Positions 6,407 to 14,467 of a stretch of DNA of 21,477 nt are shown piece by piece. Each line of letters starts with the position of its first letter. Within the stretch, counting starts at the first letter, position 1. Made by a program: the position numbers and the translations under genes. Origin of the DNA: DASZHC01 sp035938215 (GTDB lineage Bacteria > Verrucomicrobiota > Verrucomicrobiia > Chthoniobacterales > JAFAMB01); contig DASZHC010000224.1 of the NCBI GenBank assembly GCA_035938215.1, positions 1-21,477 on the forward strand, in the 5' to 3' direction. Under the pieces are notes generated by a model, which ran no database searches, had not been told where the DNA came from, and worked only from the letters and a program-made list of their open reading frames with translations.

Positions 6407-7156
6407 TCATGTTTTGAGACCGGCCGATTCGAGGGTCCGGATCGTTGCTCTGAGGAATTTTAGCCGCGCGTACCATTTGTAGTTGGCTTCAACCACCGTC
6501 CAAGGCGCGTAGTGGGTCCATGTTTGTTCAAACATAGCCTCCGCCGCCTCATTGTGCTCTCCCCATTTGCGGCGGTTGCGCCAATCTTCCTCAGTAATTT
6601 TCCAATGTTTAAGCGGATCGGCCTCACGACTCTTGAAACGCGCCAATTGCTCATCCTTCGTGATATGCAAGTAAGCTTTTACGATCAACGACCCGTCTTC
6701 TGCGAGTAATCGCTCAAATTCATTGATCTCGCGATAGGCGCGCTTCCATTCGATCGGGGTCGCAAAGCCTTCCACGCGCTCAACAAGCACTCTTCCATAC
6801 CAGGACCGATCGAAGATCGCGATCTGGCCGTATGGCGGCAGCTTGTTCCAGAAGCGCCAAAGATAATGGTGTTGATATTCCTCCTGAGTCGGCTTCACCA
6901 CGGAGTAAACCCGGAAGGTTCGTGGATCGAGTTTTTCGACGAGCCGCCTGATGGCTCCGCCTTTGCCTCCCGCGTCGGGGCCTTCCACGACAACGATAAG
7001 GTTATGCCTCGTCTCCATCAGCGCGCGCTGAAGATTCAGCAGCCGCAACTGATACTCCTTTATTTTGGTGCGGTATTCTTCCTGATCGACTGATTTGTTC
7101 TGGTCCAGCTCATCAAGTACGATCGGTTTCCAGGAGAGTTTTTCGTCTTTACCCAT
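6407..7156 (-). CDS. ppk2: Polyphosphate kinase 2 (PPK2 family)
   Basis: PPK2 enzymes transfer phosphate between polyphosphate and nucleotides (AMP, ADP or GDP) in the cytoplasm. The 249-residue length fits a single-domain PPK2. Walker A is EGPDAGGKGGAIRRL (about residues 58-72) and Walker B is IAIFDRSWYGRVLVER (about 112-127), with the family's conserved YLWRFWNKLPPYG just before it and EFERLLAEDG, then KHWKITEEDWRNRRKW, after it. Subclass (NDP or NMP phosphorylating) cannot be settled by eye. It heads the operon with the LysM and TPR genes. Directly upstream lies a 96-bp inverted-repeat element (7167-7262) whose terminus carries AAGGA. A five-codon ORF (ATG at 7166, MSTDG) following that AAGGA ends across the ppk2 start codon, so translation could be coupled. 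Confidence 0.93.
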   Translation of the reverse strand: MGKDEKLSWKPIVLDELDQNKSVDQEEYRTKIKEYQLRLLNLQRALMETRHNLIVVVEGPDAGGKGGAIRRLVEKLDPRTFRVYSVVKPTQEEYQHHYLWRFWNKLPPYGQIAIFDRSWYGRVLVERVEGFATPIEWKRAYREINEFERLLAEDGSLIVKAYLHITKDEQLARFKSREADPLKHWKITEEDWRNRRKWGEHNEAAEAMFEQTWTHYAPWTVVEANYKWYARLKFLRATIRTLESAGLKT

Positions 7157-7166
7157 CGGTGCTCAT

Positions 7167-7323
7167 TAGAATCCTTGAAAGGCAAAATTGGTTGCGGATG
7201 AGTCAGGTTTTTTCTGTATCCGCATATTAATCATTAGGCGGTTTTGCTTTTCAAGGATTCTATAAGCGGGACCGCGGAAACCTAAAGGTACCGGAGTCCG
7301 ACACCACTTGTAAATGCACGCAC
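7167..7323 (-). repeat. Terminal-inverted-repeat element, copy 1
   Basis: A 96-bp unit (7167-7262) has 21-bp terminal inverted repeats agreeing at 20 of 21 positions (TAGAATCCTTGAAA...). Similarity to the second copy continues outside it to 7323 (GGGACCGCGGAA, then ACTTGTAAATGCACGCAC). The TA at each end would suit a TA-targeting MITE (IS630/mariner-like), but no transposase is present. It lies just upstream of the ppk2 start, read on the minus strand. The remainder of the 7157-7475 gap carries the separate inverted repeat at 7393-7477. Confidence 0.8.
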
Positions 7324-7392
7324 CGATCAAAAGCCCAAACGCAGTATTGCGAGCACTGACCCAGCCCTGTAACAATGTTTCGGTCCCGCAGG

Positions 7393-7477
7393 AGCGAGGC
7401 CGCTTCGTCCAATCGGCGCTTGTTCCCAACGCGACCTTAAGATCTTACATCTCGCGGGTCTGAGGCGCGGCCTCGCT
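7393..7477. repeat. Widely spaced 11-bp inverted repeat at the Trm112 3' end
   Basis: AGCGAGGCCGC (7393-7403) and its exact reverse complement GCGGCCTCGCT (7467-7477) are separated by 63 bp. The right arm overlaps the TAG stop of the Trm112-like gene (7476-7478). It may function as a 3'-end RNA structure or simply be a REP-like insertion. Confidence 0.65.
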
Positions 7478-7727
7478 AGGATTTAGGGAAATGAAAACCT
7501 GCGTCCGGAATCAATACCGGGAATCCATTCCGAATGGGATAACAAATGCGGTCAGCGTCGCAAATAAGACAAGCTTCAAGTTCGGATTGAAGAAGCTCTC
7601 CAGCCCGGTTGCGAAGAAGACCCGACCCAATCACGCGATTGATTGACCTTAACTCCTCGTCATGAGCCAGTCGCAACGGGGCGTGCGTTAACGGCGCGCA
7701 TAGCAATTCCAGAAGACTCGCTTCCAT
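7476..7727 (-). CDS. Trm112-like (UPF0434) small protein
   Basis: This 83-residue cytoplasmic protein has the Trm112p fold pattern: ASLLELLCAPLTHAPLRL at the N-terminus and CYPIRNGFPVLIPDAG at the C-terminus. Eukaryotic Trm112 activates methyltransferases; the role of the bacterial relatives is unclear. Cysteines at LLCAP and CLICDADRIC could bind zinc, though the set is incomplete compared with classical members. The ATG at 7727 is preferred because GGAAG lies 8 bp upstream and the family starts near here; a GTG at 7745 is the alternative. It follows the MoeZ-like gene by 72 bp on the same strand. Its stop codon lies in the arm of an inverted repeat. Confidence 0.8.
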   Translation of the reverse strand: MEASLLELLCAPLTHAPLRLAHDEELRSINRVIGSGLLRNRAGELLQSELEACLICDADRICYPIRNGFPVLIPDAGFHFPKS

Positions 7728-7799
7728 TTGCAGAACTTCCGGCACGAAGCCGAGAAGAGCAGCCGCTGAGGGGAAATTGTTGGAATCGAATCGCGCCGC

Positions 7800-8990
7800 T
7801 CAGTATTTTGGAACGCTGGGATCAACTTCTTCTGACCAGGCAGCGATCCCGCCTTTGAGATTGTTCAGTTTTCGGAACCCAGCTTCCTGAAGAACCCGTA
7901 AAGCTTTTGCGCTTCGGCCTCCGACCTTGCAATGAAGGACGATATCATCCGCGGTGTCCAGTTCGCTAAGACGTGCAGGTAACTCGCCTAAAGGAATGAG
8001 CTTTGAGCCGGGAATACTGCAAATTTCGTACTCATACGGTTCGCGAACATCCACCAATACAAACTTATCCTTGCGATCGAGCTTCGCTTTGAGTTCACCC
8101 GGACTAATCGTAGGAACATCCATTTCTTTCGCCGCTTCGGCATCCGCTTGAGGGATACCGCAAAACTGATCGTAATCGATGAGTCGATGGATTGTGGGAT
8201 TATCTCCGCAGATTGGACATTTCGGATCTTTGCGGATCGTGAATTCCCTGAACCTGAGTTTGAGCGCGTCAAAGCTTACCAGCCGGCCGATCAAAGAATC
8301 GCCGATCCCTAAAATCAGCTTAATCGCCTCGATCGCTTGAAGGACGCCGATAATGCCTGGCAGAACTCCAAGAACACCACCCTCCGCACAACTTGGCACC
8401 ATCCCTGGCGGCGGAGGCTCCGGAAACATGCATCGATAGCAAGGACCGCCAAGGTGTGGTGCAAAAACGGTGCATTGTCCGTCAAAACGGAAAATCGATC
8501 CGTAAACGTTCGGCTTTCTGGCAAGCACACAGACATCGTTCGAAAGGTAGCGCGTAGGAAAGTTATCCGTCCCATCAACGACGATGTCGTAGTCCCGCAC
8601 GATTTGCATGGCGTTCTCACTGCGAAACAGGCAATCGTGCAAGTCGATCCGCACGTTAGGATTAACGGCTTTTATACGGTCTTTCGCGGAATTCAGCTTC
8701 TTCCGTCCGACGTCGTCGGTTCCATGCAAAATCTGGCGTTGCAGATTCGAAAAATCGACGACGTCGAAATCGACAAGACCTAAACGGCCAATACCAGCCG
8801 CCGCCAGGTAGAGAGCGATCGGAGAACCAAGCCCACCCGTACCGATGCAAAGAATGCTGGCGGCCTTTATGCGCTTCTGCCCCTCGAGCGTCACCTCCGG
8901 CATGATGAGATGGCGGGAATAGCGAGCGATCTCGTCATTGCTGAAATCAACGTTTTTGAGCCGATCTTCGGGGATGATGCTATTGGCCAT
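7800..8990 (-). CDS. moeZ: MoeZ-type sulfur-carrier adenylyltransferase/rhodanese
   Basis: This enzyme adenylates the C-terminus of a ThiS/MoaD/CysO-like sulfur carrier and then helps load sulfur on it, serving molybdopterin, thiamine or cysteine synthesis. The E1-like ThiF/MoeB domain (about 1-270) has the ATP loop GTGGLGSP (50-57), NLQRQ (82-86), DGTDN (139-143), zinc cysteines in CYRC (184, 187) and CPIC (258, 261), and a candidate reactive Cys201 in SCAEGG. A C-terminal rhodanese domain (about 295-396) has its active-site Cys354 in VLHCKVGGRS. The 396-residue length is typical for the fused form. No carrier protein gene is next to it. It is divergent from the GH63 gene, across a cluster of hairpin repeats, and upstream of the Trm112-like gene. 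Confidence 0.92.
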   Translation of the reverse strand: MANSIIPEDRLKNVDFSNDEIARYSRHLIMPEVTLEGQKRIKAASILCIGTGGLGSPIALYLAAAGIGRLGLVDFDVVDFSNLQRQILHGTDDVGRKKLNSAKDRIKAVNPNVRIDLHDCLFRSENAMQIVRDYDIVVDGTDNFPTRYLSNDVCVLARKPNVYGSIFRFDGQCTVFAPHLGGPCYRCMFPEPPPPGMVPSCAEGGVLGVLPGIIGVLQAIEAIKLILGIGDSLIGRLVSFDALKLRFREFTIRKDPKCPICGDNPTIHRLIDYDQFCGIPQADAEAAKEMDVPTISPGELKAKLDRKDKFVLVDVREPYEYEICSIPGSKLIPLGELPARLSELDTADDIVLHCKVGGRSAKALRVLQEAGFRKLNNLKGGIAAWSEEVDPSVPKY

Positions 8991-9078
8991 AACTCAAGGG
9001 GCAGCACAGTAACTACGACTTCGAAAAAATGCAACGACGAGCACCAAGAATGAGCCTTCGCCGCCGAACCAGAATCCA

Positions 9079-9220
9079 GGGAGGGACGGGTCTCCGTGCC
9101 GTCCGACTTTTTCGCCGATGTTCGTTTTTCATGATAGGGACGGTCTCCGTGCCGTCCGACTAATTATTCCGACCCCACAACAAGGAGAAAATGGGACGGC
9201 ACAGAGGTCGTCCCTCCCTG
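9079..9220. repeat. Cluster of three GGGACGG...CCGTCC hairpin repeats
   Basis: Copy A (9079-9107) and copy B (9137-9160) are direct repeats sharing TCTCCGTGCCGTCCGAC. Copy C (9193-9220) is inverted and, with A, forms outer arms beginning CAGGGAGGGACG. Each copy can fold on itself (GGGACGG with CCGTCC). The cluster fills much of the 313-bp gap between the divergent moeZ and GH63 genes. The rest of that gap shows no ORF or clear promoter. Confidence 0.8.
9108..9133 (+). repeat. 26-bp exact dispersed repeat, copy 2
   Basis: Identical to 4286-4311 and, as there, followed directly by a TCTCC-centred hairpin (copy B of the cluster). Confidence 0.85.
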
Positions 9221-9303
9221 AAATGATTCCCCGTCGGGCGAGTCGCCGAGCGATTTATCCGACCACTGGCACTACAACTGCTGATAGACCAGAGCCACGC
9301 CGT

Positions 9304-11943
9304 ATGAACGAGGAATTGCAGCGTTTGAATGAAGACGAATACAGACGAAGAAATTGGAAACGCTGGGGACCGTATCTATCCGAACGCCAATGGGCGACCG
9401 TGCGCGAGGATTATTCCGAACGAGGAGACGCTTGGGACTATTTTCCGCACGCGCACGCGAAAAGCCGAGCCTATCGTTGGGGCGAAGATGGATTGATTGG
9501 CATTACCGACCGCCAGTGCCGTCTTTGCTTCGCTTTGGCGCTATGGAACGGAGAGGATGCAATCCTGAAGGAACGTCTCTTCGGACTCACCGGCCCAGAA
9601 GGCAACCACGGCGAAGATTGCAAGGAATGTTATTACTACCTCGACTCCTCCCCAACCCATTCTTACCTCAAAGCGCTTTACAAATACCCTCAAAAACCAT
9701 TTCCCTACGATCCACTCGTTCAAGAAAACCGGAGGCGCGGTCTGAAACTGCCTGAGTATGAGCTGCTTGATACTGGAGCGTTCGCCGAAAATCGATACTT
9801 CGATGTCCTTGTGGAGTACGCAAAACAGACCCCCGACGATATTCATGTGCGAATTACCGTCGCAAATCGTGCAAATGATTCCGCTTTCATCGTCGTACTT
9901 CCCTGCCTCTGGTTTCGGAACACCTGGACGTGGGGCTGCTCTCACGAAGGTTGCTTCCGCAAGCCGCGTATCTGGCGCGACAAGACCGGCAAGATTCGAA
10001 CGGAACACGAGACACTGGACCCCATGTATTTTTTCTATGAAGAAACCGAGGAAGTTCTATTCACAGAAAATGAAACGAATTTCGAGCGCCTGTACGGTTC
10101 CAAAAACCTATCTCTTCATGTCAAGGATGCTTTCCACGACTATATCGTTTCGGGAAAGACGGTTGTGTGTAATCGCAGCCCGCGCGGCACCAAAATGGCT
10201 CCGGTCTACCGCTTGCGACTGGCGCCGGCAGAATCCAGGATCCTCTACCTGCGGCTTGTATCGATTGCGGATTGGGATGGAAGACTCGGGGCCGACCCCG
10301 GCCTCTTTGAATTGCGACAAAGCGAAACGGACCGTTTTTACTCGCAACTCGCCGAGGCGCTCGATGAAGAATCCTCAAAAACCTTCAGACAGGCGGCGGC
10401 AGGGCTTCTCTGGAGCAAACAGTTCTATCACTATGTTGTTAAAGATTGGTTGAAGGGGGACGCCTTCGAGACGACTCCGCCCGCCTCGCGATGGCTGGGA
10501 CGAAACCATAGCTGGCTACAGGTATATAGCCGAGACGTCATCTCGATGCCGGACAAGTGGGAATATCCCTGGTTCGCGGCGTGGGATCTGGCGTTTCACG
10601 CGCTCCCTTTCGCGCATCTCGATCCAGAGTTTACCAAGCAGCAACTGGAGCTATTCCTTCGTGAGTGGTACATGCACCCCAACGGGCAAATTCCGGCGTA
10701 CGAATTTGCATTTTCGGATGTAAATCCCCCGGTGCACGCGTGGGCTGCCTGGCGAGTTTACAAGATATCCGGTACACACGGCAGCCGGGACACTGACTTC
10801 CTGGAGAGTGTTTTCCACAAATTACTTCTCAATTTCACCTGGTGGGTGAACCGGAAGGATACCGAGGGCAACAACATTTTTTCCGGTGGTTTTCTTGGAC
10901 TCGATAATATTGGAGTCTTTGACCGATCCCGACCTCTTCCGACCGGTGGATATCTGCAGCAGGCAGACGGGACCGCCTGGATGGGTTTCTACTGTCTAAC
11001 GATGCTCTCCATAGCGCTGGAGCTCGCTCAGACACGGCCCGCCTATGAAGATATGGCCTCAAAGTTCTTCGAGCATTTTGTAGCGATTTGCGAGTCCGTA
11101 AATACGCTCGGCGGCAACGGTCTCTGGGACGAAGAGGATGGCTTTTATTATGATCAATTAAAAATCGACGGAAGAACGATTCCGTTGAAAACTCGGTCAC
11201 TGGTTGGCCTCCTCCCGATGGTCGCGGTCGAGATACTTGATGAGGAGACCATTCTCAGTCTCAAGGGGTTTCGCCGCCGGATGGAATGGTTTCTCCACTA
11301 TCGACCCGATCTTTCACGATTGATTACAATCGACAACAAAAGCGGCCGGATGCATCGTCTGCTGGCCGTGCCGACGCAGGAGCGATTGCGACGGATCCTG
11401 AAATATCTTCTGGACGAGAATGAATTCTTTTCTTCTTACGGAATTCGCTCCCTTTCGAAAATTCACGCCACCCAACCGTACGTATTTCGCGCCGACGGCC
11501 AGGAATATCGCGTCGAATACGAACCCGGCGAAGGCAATACCCACCTATTTGGCGGCAATTCCAATTGGAGAGGCCCAGTCTGGTTTCCAATCAATTACCT
11601 GATTGTTGAGGCTCTAGAACGTTACCACCATTTTTACGGTGATGAATTCAAGGTCGAATGCCCTACCGGTTCAGGTGTTTTCAAAAATCTCCGGGAGGTT
11701 GCGGATGAACTCTCGCGACGGCTGATTCGGATATTTTTGCCGGACAGCACCGGCAAACGCCCTTGTCATGGCGATGAGGAGATCTATGCCTCAGACCCCC
11801 ACTGGAAAGATTTGATATTATTTTACGAATATTTCCATGGCGACACGGGTCGCGGCTGCGGCGCCAACCATCAGACCGGTTGGACCGCCCTCGTGGCGCG
11901 CCTGATCATTTCACAGTCGCGCCGCGCAAGCGGACCAAGTTGA
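9304..11943 (+). CDS. GH63/MGH1-like glucosidase
   Basis: This large enzyme of 879 residues belongs to the (alpha/alpha)6-barrel glycosidases related to GH63 and mannosylglycerate hydrolases. They release glucose or mannose units from short alpha-linked glycans or compatible solutes; the substrate is unknown. The N-terminal signature WKRWGPYLSERQWATVREDY, then DAWDYFPHAHAKSRAYRWGE and LFGLTGPEGNHGED, is typical of this group. Likely catalytic residues are Asp428 in WFAAWDLAFHALPF and Glu842 in LFYEYFHGDTG, with GGNSNWRGPVWFPINYL before the latter. The start at 9304 (MNEELQRLNEDEYRRRNWKRWG) matches the family. The open frame extends to 9118 but is repeat DNA. No signal peptide is visible, so it is probably cytoplasmic. 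No ribosome binding site stands out. Confidence 0.9.
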   Translation: MNEELQRLNEDEYRRRNWKRWGPYLSERQWATVREDYSERGDAWDYFPHAHAKSRAYRWGEDGLIGITDRQCRLCFALALWNGEDAILKERLFGLTGPEGNHGEDCKECYYYLDSSPTHSYLKALYKYPQKPFPYDPLVQENRRRGLKLPEYELLDTGAFAENRYFDVLVEYAKQTPDDIHVRITVANRANDSAFIVVLPCLWFRNTWTWGCSHEGCFRKPRIWRDKTGKIRTEHETLDPMYFFYEETEEVLFTENETNFERLYGSKNLSLHVKDAFHDYIVSGKTVVCNRSPRGTKMAPVYRLRLAPAESRILYLRLVSIADWDGRLGADPGLFELRQSETDRFYSQLAEALDEESSKTFRQAAAGLLWSKQFYHYVVKDWLKGDAFETTPPASRWLGRNHSWLQVYSRDVISMPDKWEYPWFAAWDLAFHALPFAHLDPEFTKQQLELFLREWYMHPNGQIPAYEFAFSDVNPPVHAWAAWRVYKISGTHGSRDTDFLESVFHKLLLNFTWWVNRKDTEGNNIFSGGFLGLDNIGVFDRSRPLPTGGYLQQADGTAWMGFYCLTMLSIALELAQTRPAYEDMASKFFEHFVAICESVNTLGGNGLWDEEDGFYYDQLKIDGRTIPLKTRSLVGLLPMVAVEILDEETILSLKGFRRRMEWFLHYRPDLSRLITIDNKSGRMHRLLAVPTQERLRRILKYLLDENEFFSSYGIRSLSKIHATQPYVFRADGQEYRVEYEPGEGNTHLFGGNSNWRGPVWFPINYLIVEALERYHHFYGDEFKVECPTGSGVFKNLREVADELSRRLIRIFLPDSTGKRPCHGDEEIYASDPHWKDLILFYEYFHGDTGRGCGANHQTGWTALVARLIISQSRRASGPS

Positions 11944-11995
11944 TCTGATGCGAGCATCCGAGTAAACGTAACAAAACAAGGACAGACCTGAATGG

Positions 11996-12012
11996 CGATC
12001 GAAAAACGATCG
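11996..12012. terminator. Possible hairpin between convergent genes
   Basis: CGATCG, loop AAAAA, CGATCG: a perfect 6-bp stem 53 bp after the GH63 stop and before the convergent HAD gene's 3' end. No T-tract follows, so terminator activity is uncertain. Confidence 0.3.
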
Positions 12013-12044
12013 ATACGGCTTGCTGTGCTCCTGCGGTGAGCACC

Positions 12045-12072
12045 GAACGGCGAACCGGGAACGGTGAACGAC
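12045..12072. repeat. Heptanucleotide array, GAACNNN x4
   Basis: Four units in perfect 7-bp register: GAACGGC, GAACCGG, GAACGGT, GAACGAC. It lies in the spacer between the GH63 gene and the HAD pseudogene. Confidence 0.75.
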
Positions 12073-12117
12073 TAGTTCGAGGAGGACCATAAGGACGAGA
12101 CCAATTCCAAAAAGCAC

Positions 12118-12938
12118 CTACACATTTGGCGAGCCCAGGACAAACTTCTCTACCGCAAACGCAAATCCATTTTCCTCGTTGGATCGCGTTACGAAATTGG
12201 CCTTTTCCTGCACTTCTTTGCTGGCATTCCCCATGGCAATGCTCATGCCGCTCTTATTAAACATCAATACGTCATTGGGCATATCTCCGATGGTCGCGAT
12301 GCTTGCCGTCGGGATGAGGTAAACGCCGGAGAGGAACTCGACCACTCCTCCCTTGTTGGCAGCCGGATGAGTTACGTCCAGATAGTACGGCTGGGATCTC
12401 GCAGCGGACACGTGTGCGCCCAGTTGCTCCCGTACATTGGATTCGCAGGCCGCCACTGCATCGACATCATCGCCTACGCCAATAATCTTCGCCGCCTTAT
12501 CGAGGTAGTTCGAATAATCAGTCAAGGTCTCCGGTCCGAACCCGACGGTCCTGCTCTCCCGATCGACATGAGGCCCTTCAGGATCCGGCACATACCAGGT
12601 GGTATCGGTATACAGCCAGGGAACCAGCCCGCCCTCTCGAATAATCTCGATTGTTCGGCCGGTCGCCTCTGCCGGGATGTCTCTCATGACGATCGGGTCC
12701 AGCTTGGGCGTTGTGTAAACCCCGCCATTGAAACCTGCAACGACCGTCGTGATGCGAAGATCGCCAACGAGGGTTTGCATACCACGGGGCGGCCGCCCGC
12801 TGGTTATCGCAAAGAGAATCCCGGCTTTGGCCAGGCTCCTGGCGGCACGCTGAGCCTCCGCCGTAAGAACCTTTTCTTGCGTCACGAGAGTTCAGCAAGC
12901 AATAATCGGATCGGATCCTTCGCGGTGTATGCCTTCAT
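12118..12938 (-). pseudogene. Cof-type HAD phosphatase, frameshifted, motif I lost
   Basis: Intact Cof-type HAD enzymes hydrolyse sugar phosphates and similar compounds. From the ATG at 12938 the frame reads MKAYTAKDPIRLLLAELS and stops at 12882. From 12890 another frame continues TLVTQEKVLTAEAQRAARSL to the end. Family members read LLLA-D-x-D-G-TLVT at this point. Only two bases (GA) lie between the GCT of LLLA and the ACT of TLVT where twelve are expected. Ten bases are therefore missing, removing the nucleophile motif DxDG and breaking the frame. The rest is well kept: FAITSGRPPRG, NKGGVVEFL with its lysine, and ATIGDMPNDVLMF. A GTG at 12885 could start a truncated product without a nucleophile. 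It starts 6 bp after the zwf stop, as the last gene of the operon. Confidence 0.8.
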
Positions 12939-12944
12939 ATTCCG

Positions 12945-14462
12945 CTACGGTCTATCCGAGGAAAACCACTGATGGTGATCGCGTTGGATAAGACGCAAGG
13001 CTGCTTCCGGTCCCCAGGTGCCCGCAACATAATTTGGAAAATCAGTAGGCGGATTATTGTTCCAGGCCTCGAGAATCGGAGAGGCCGCCTCCCAGGCCGC
13101 TTCGACCATGTCAGATCGGTGGAACAAACTCGCGTCACCCACCATACAGTCATAGAGTAATTTTTCGTACCCTGTTGTCGGTTGCCTGTCCCCGAATTGG
13201 TCGTAACCAAAATCCAGCTTCACAGACCTCGTACAAATTGTTGGTCCTGGAATTTTCGCGCGGACCTGAAGCGCAATTCCTTCCTCAGGCTGAATCTTGA
13301 ATATCAGATAATTCGGAGAGATTGGATCCGCTTCGTGTGTCGCAAACAATGAAAGTGGAGGCGTTTTGAAACGGATTACAATCGTGGTGGTGCGGCGCGG
13401 CATGCGCTTGCCGGACCGCAGATAAAAAGGAACACCGGCCCAACGCCAGTTGTCGATTCGAAGCTTTATTGCGGCGTACGTTTCGACTGTGGAATTCGGA
13501 TTAACGTTCGCCTCCTGCCGATACGCAGAAACATTTTTGCCGCCGACGATTCCCTCCCCGTACTGACCGCGCACGGTGTCTTGCAGGGCCTCTTCAGGCG
13601 TCGAAGTGTGGATGGACCGTAGCAATTTTACCTTCTCGTTTCGAATCGCTTCACCCTCCAGCGATGTCGGAGGTTCCATCGCGATCAAGGCCAGCAGCAT
13701 AAACATGTGGTTCTGTATCACGTCCCGAAAAGCGCCCGCAGTTTCGTAGAATGCTCCCCTCCCCTCCACACCTATGGACTCGGCAACGATCAATTGCACA
13801 TGATCGATATAGCGCCTGTTCCAAACCGGTTCGAAAATCGCGTTGCCAAGGCGAAATACGAGCAGATTCTGGGCTGTTTCCTTTCCCAGGTAGTGATCGA
13901 TCCGATAGATTTGGTGTTCTTGAAGAACGGACGTCAGCTCGGCGTTCAGCTTGCGCGCCGAATCCAGGTCATGTCCAAAAGGCTTCTCGATAATCACCCT
14001 GCGCCAGCGCCCGTTCTCTTCGCGCAGTAAACCGGCCTCCGACAATCGCTCCGCGATCGTCGCGAAATAGTCTGGCTGCACCGATAAATAAAAAACCGCA
14101 TTTCCCGACGTGCCAAATTTCGTTTCAGATTCGCGCAGAGCCTCCGCCAGTTTTTTGTAGGTCTCCGCTTTGTCGAATTCACCCGCACAGTACGAAATGC
14201 GCTCCCGGAACTTGCTCCAGAGATTCGGGTCCACGGGCTGCGTCCCGAGATCGGCAAGATCTTTGCCGAGTTTATCCCGGAATATGTCATCGGAGAGAGG
14301 TCGCCGCGCCACTCCGATGATGCTGAAATGTTCCGGCAAAAGGTTGTACGATCCGAGGTTGTAGAGCGAAGGGAGGAGCTTTCTTTTCGTCAGATCGCCA
14401 GAAGCGCCAAATATCACAATGGCGCACGGCTCGGCCGCCTGAGAAATCGGAATTGGATCCAT
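12945..14462 (-). CDS. zwf: Glucose-6-phosphate 1-dehydrogenase
   Basis: This enzyme oxidises glucose 6-phosphate to 6-phosphogluconolactone with NAD(P)+, the entry step of the oxidative pentose phosphate pathway. The 505-residue length is standard. The nucleotide-binding motif is GASGDLTKRKLL (19-30), EKPFGHD lies at 159-165, and the substrate and active-site motif is RIDHYLGKE (187-195). A PGPTICTRSVKLDF-like region is present near the C-terminus. The ATG at 14462 is supported by GGAAA eight bases upstream, within the last codons of gnd, whose stop is only 5 bp away. A broken HAD phosphatase gene follows 6 bp downstream. All of this points to one operon with the SDR and gnd genes. No 6-phosphogluconolactonase gene is present in the window. 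Confidence 0.97.
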   Translation of the reverse strand: MDPIPISQAAEPCAIVIFGASGDLTKRKLLPSLYNLGSYNLLPEHFSIIGVARRPLSDDIFRDKLGKDLADLGTQPVDPNLWSKFRERISYCAGEFDKAETYKKLAEALRESETKFGTSGNAVFYLSVQPDYFATIAERLSEAGLLREENGRWRRVIIEKPFGHDLDSARKLNAELTSVLQEHQIYRIDHYLGKETAQNLLVFRLGNAIFEPVWNRRYIDHVQLIVAESIGVEGRGAFYETAGAFRDVIQNHMFMLLALIAMEPPTSLEGEAIRNEKVKLLRSIHTSTPEEALQDTVRGQYGEGIVGGKNVSAYRQEANVNPNSTVETYAAIKLRIDNWRWAGVPFYLRSGKRMPRRTTTIVIRFKTPPLSLFATHEADPISPNYLIFKIQPEEGIALQVRAKIPGPTICTRSVKLDFGYDQFGDRQPTTGYEKLLYDCMVGDASLFHRSDMVEAAWEAASPILEAWNNNPPTDFPNYVAGTWGPEAALRLIQRDHHQWFSSDRP

Positions 14463-14467
14463 ACGAA

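Noticed and set aside
7166..7429. 87-codon minus-strand ORF between ppk2 and the Trm112-like gene
   Set aside because: Its second half is the translation of the dispersed inverted-repeat element, which recurs at 16232, and no protein family is recognisable.
9118..9303. N-terminal extension of the GH63 frame
   Set aside because: It encodes the hairpin repeats and the 26-bp repeat; the family N-terminus starts at 9304.
12367..12972. 201-codon plus-strand ORF over the HAD pseudogene
   Set aside because: Antisense shadow of a recognised HAD sequence, with no domain of its own.
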